Source of the DNA: JBBQIY01 sp964618405
GTDB taxonomy: Bacteria > Verrucomicrobiota > Kiritimatiellia > RFP12 > UBA3636
Direction: 5' to 3'
Length of the DNA stretch: 16,246 nt
Assembly (NCBI GenBank): GCA_964618405.1
Contig: CAZUAY010000059.1
Location: 1 to 16,246 of the forward strand
Below are positions 15,500-16,246 of the stretch, one piece after another. The notes below the pieces were generated by a model. That model was not told the origin of the DNA and made no database searches. It saw only the letters and a list, made by a program, of their open reading frames with translations. The position numbers were made by a program, and so were the translations under genes. The stretch's first letter is position 1. Each line of letters opens with the position of its first letter.

Positions 15500-15784
15500 T
15501 CATGCGCCTTTGGCTCTCCACATACAAATCATGGTGATTGCGGCGGCAACCCAAAGGATGATGCCAAATATCCTCCAGATCCACTCCGGCGTCGCCGAGT
15601 TCACGTAGAACCCGCCGCGCGCAAAGAACCCGCTTCCGGTGGCCGATGGGCCGAGGAAGAAACTGATGCCGCCGAAAAGGACCATGCCAGGGGCGACAAG
15701 CGGGTTGATCCCCATGCTGTCGGCGACGAAACCTGTGCCAAGCCACATGGCAACAATCACGATCAGTTTCAGAAATGTTATCAT
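15500..15784 (-). CDS. Small three-helix membrane protein, unknown function
   Basis: I do not recognise this family. The predicted 94-residue protein has three hydrophobic spans: about residues 3-20 (FLKLIVIVAMWLGTGF), 26-45 (around LVAPGMVLFGGISFFLG) and 67-88 (WRIFGIILWVAAAITMICMW). Two Gly-rich loops and a short basic end (RAKGA) complete it. The TTG at 15811 would add nine polar residues, but the ATG at 15784 is chosen because GAAGGA lies 6 bases before it and the first helix then begins at once. The clear ribosome-binding site and hydropathy pattern make it a likely real gene despite its size. It follows the ribbon-helix-helix gene by 74 bases on the same strand, with a stem-loop between them, and is followed in frame after its TGA by the ankyrin remnant. 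A role as toxin partner of that protein is conceivable, but nothing in the sequence shows it. Confidence 0.6.
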   Translation of the reverse strand: MITFLKLIVIVAMWLGTGFVADSMGINPLVAPGMVLFGGISFFLGPSATGSGFFARGGFYVNSATPEWIWRIFGIILWVAAAITMICMWRAKGA

Positions 15785-15812
15785 CGATCTTCCTTCATCA
15801 ACGAATAGCAAT

Positions 15813-15837
15813 CACCAGCGTGTATTCACGGCTGGTG
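15813..15837. repeat. Inverted repeat between the RHH and membrane-protein genes
   Basis: Perfect 7-base arms CACCAGC and GCTGGTG enclose an inner GTG/CAC pairing and a four-base loop, with one bulged G. It lies 21 bases after the stop of the ribbon-helix-helix gene and 28 bases before the membrane-protein ATG. Neither side has an adjacent T run suited to an intrinsic terminator. It could be an operator for the RHH protein, an RNA element, or a recombination mark in this patchy region. Confidence 0.4.
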
Positions 15838-15858
15838 TATTACATTGTTAGAGTTTTT

Positions 15859-16059
15859 TTATCTGATTGTTTCTATCATTTTCATATCTGACTTGAGAAG
15901 TCGATTCACAATATCGGAAACGGGAGCCTTTTTCACATCGGCGATTTCTTGAACGAACCGATGGACATCCTCATCGAGGTAAATCGGAATATTGAACCTG
16001 GTGTCACGCTGACAAAATTGTCCCCTAACTCCCTTCGAAAACCCGTATTCTTTTTTCAT
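15859..16059 (-). CDS. Ribbon-helix-helix (CopG/Arc-type) protein, possible orphan antitoxin
   Basis: A 66-residue protein with the shape of a small ribbon-helix-helix DNA-binding protein. A basic N-terminus (MKKEYGFSKGVRGQF) leads into the beta-ribbon segment RFNIPIYLDEDVHRFV (about 21-36), then helices through VSDIVNRLLKSDMKM (47-61). GGAG lies 7 bases before the ATG, which is good evidence for a real start. Proteins with this MKKEY-FSKG opening are common small antitoxin-like genes in environmental genomes. As a dimer it would bind operator DNA and could repress its own promoter; the inverted repeats before it (16158-16180) and after it are possible sites. No RelE, BrnT or other toxin gene is seen next to it within the window, though one could lie beyond 16246. 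The antitoxin role is therefore inference. Confidence 0.7.
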   Translation of the reverse strand: MKKEYGFSKGVRGQFCQRDTRFNIPIYLDEDVHRFVQEIADVKKAPVSDIVNRLLKSDMKMIETIR

Positions 16060-16157
16060 TTTATTTCTCCGTATTGCATCGTTTCGTTGCGAGTCGATTT
16101 TCTGCTAGAAATAATTCAGATTTTTGCGAAGCTCGTTGCTTCCTCTACCAACGTAGG

Positions 16158-16180
16158 GTGGACAACAAGCAGACGTCCAC
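16158..16180. repeat. Inverted repeat GTGGAC / GTCCAC upstream of the RHH gene
   Basis: Six-base perfect arms lie around an 11-base spacer, about 100 bases before the RHH start. Just beyond it are GAGGAA (16183-16188) paired with TTCCTC (16212-16217), with GACC-CAA-GGTC (16190-16200) nested between them. The 16060-16246 stretch carries no gene that I can support. The cluster may be operator DNA, part of a dispersed palindromic repeat, or the edge of a mobile element; none of these can be decided from the window. Confidence 0.35.
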
Positions 16181-16246
16181 TTGAGGAAAGACCCAAGGTC
16201 ACCCAGCGTTCTTCCTCCGCGCTGTGCGCGTCGTCAAAAATTGTCA

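Noticed and set aside
15308..15808. 166-codon + strand open frame after mtaB
   Set aside because: It is antisense to the ankyrin remnant and the small membrane protein, both of which show real protein patterns on the - strand. Its own translation has no such pattern.
15813..16217. Integron attC sites or a CRISPR-like array
   Set aside because: The inverted repeats differ from one another, no pair of conserved GTTRRRY/RYYYAAC core sites is present in order, and there are no regular direct repeats with spacers.

Overview
The window looks like a chromosomal piece of a Gram-negative heterotroph from the PVC superphylum (Verrucomicrobiota, Kiritimatiellota or Lentisphaerota). This is an inference. 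It rests on a secreted DUF4838-type glycan protein with a CBM9-like tail beside a GH29 alpha-L-fucosidase, on an arabinose-5-phosphate isomerase (so Kdo and lipopolysaccharide are made), and on the sequence style of the PfkB kinase and lumazine synthase. No rRNA, tRNA, CRISPR array or recognisable transposase gene was seen.

Region 1 (about 150-4045, + strand) is a sugar-acid and pentose-phosphate cluster: a 2-keto-3-deoxygluconate kinase, 6-phosphogluconate dehydrogenase and a LarA-family (nickel-pincer) racemase/epimerase. The last two are 3 bases apart. Together they suggest handling of aldonates such as gluconate, mannonate or KDG. Region 2 (4150-7772, + strand) is glycan utilisation: an apparently cytoplasmic, C-terminally short GH29 fucosidase, then an exported DUF4838 protein with a GH67-like N-terminal domain and a CBM9-like C-terminal domain.

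Region 3 (7849-10836, - strand) is a housekeeping operon read leftward: ribH, nusB and an ABC-F ATPase gene that shares an ATGA stop/start overlap with nusB. Region 4 (10962-15266, + strand) diverges from ribH across a 125-base gap and is a tight operon: kdsD, ribBA, a purine nucleoside phosphorylase and mtaB, with junctions of 0, 19 and 2 bases. Riboflavin genes therefore lie on both sides of the divergent promoter region. Three enzymes in the window meet at ribulose 5-phosphate: Gnd makes it, while KdsD and the RibB half of RibBA consume it.

Region 5 (15267-16246) is accessory in character and mostly on the - strand. It has an orphan ribbon-helix-helix protein, a small three-helix membrane protein and, in the same frame directly after that protein's TGA stop, a headless ankyrin-repeat remnant. 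Several short inverted repeats lie among and beyond them. No wholly new system is evident. The best leads are the LarA homologue in its aldonate context, the shortened fucosidase beside the DUF4838 protein, and the membrane protein/ankyrin in-frame junction.
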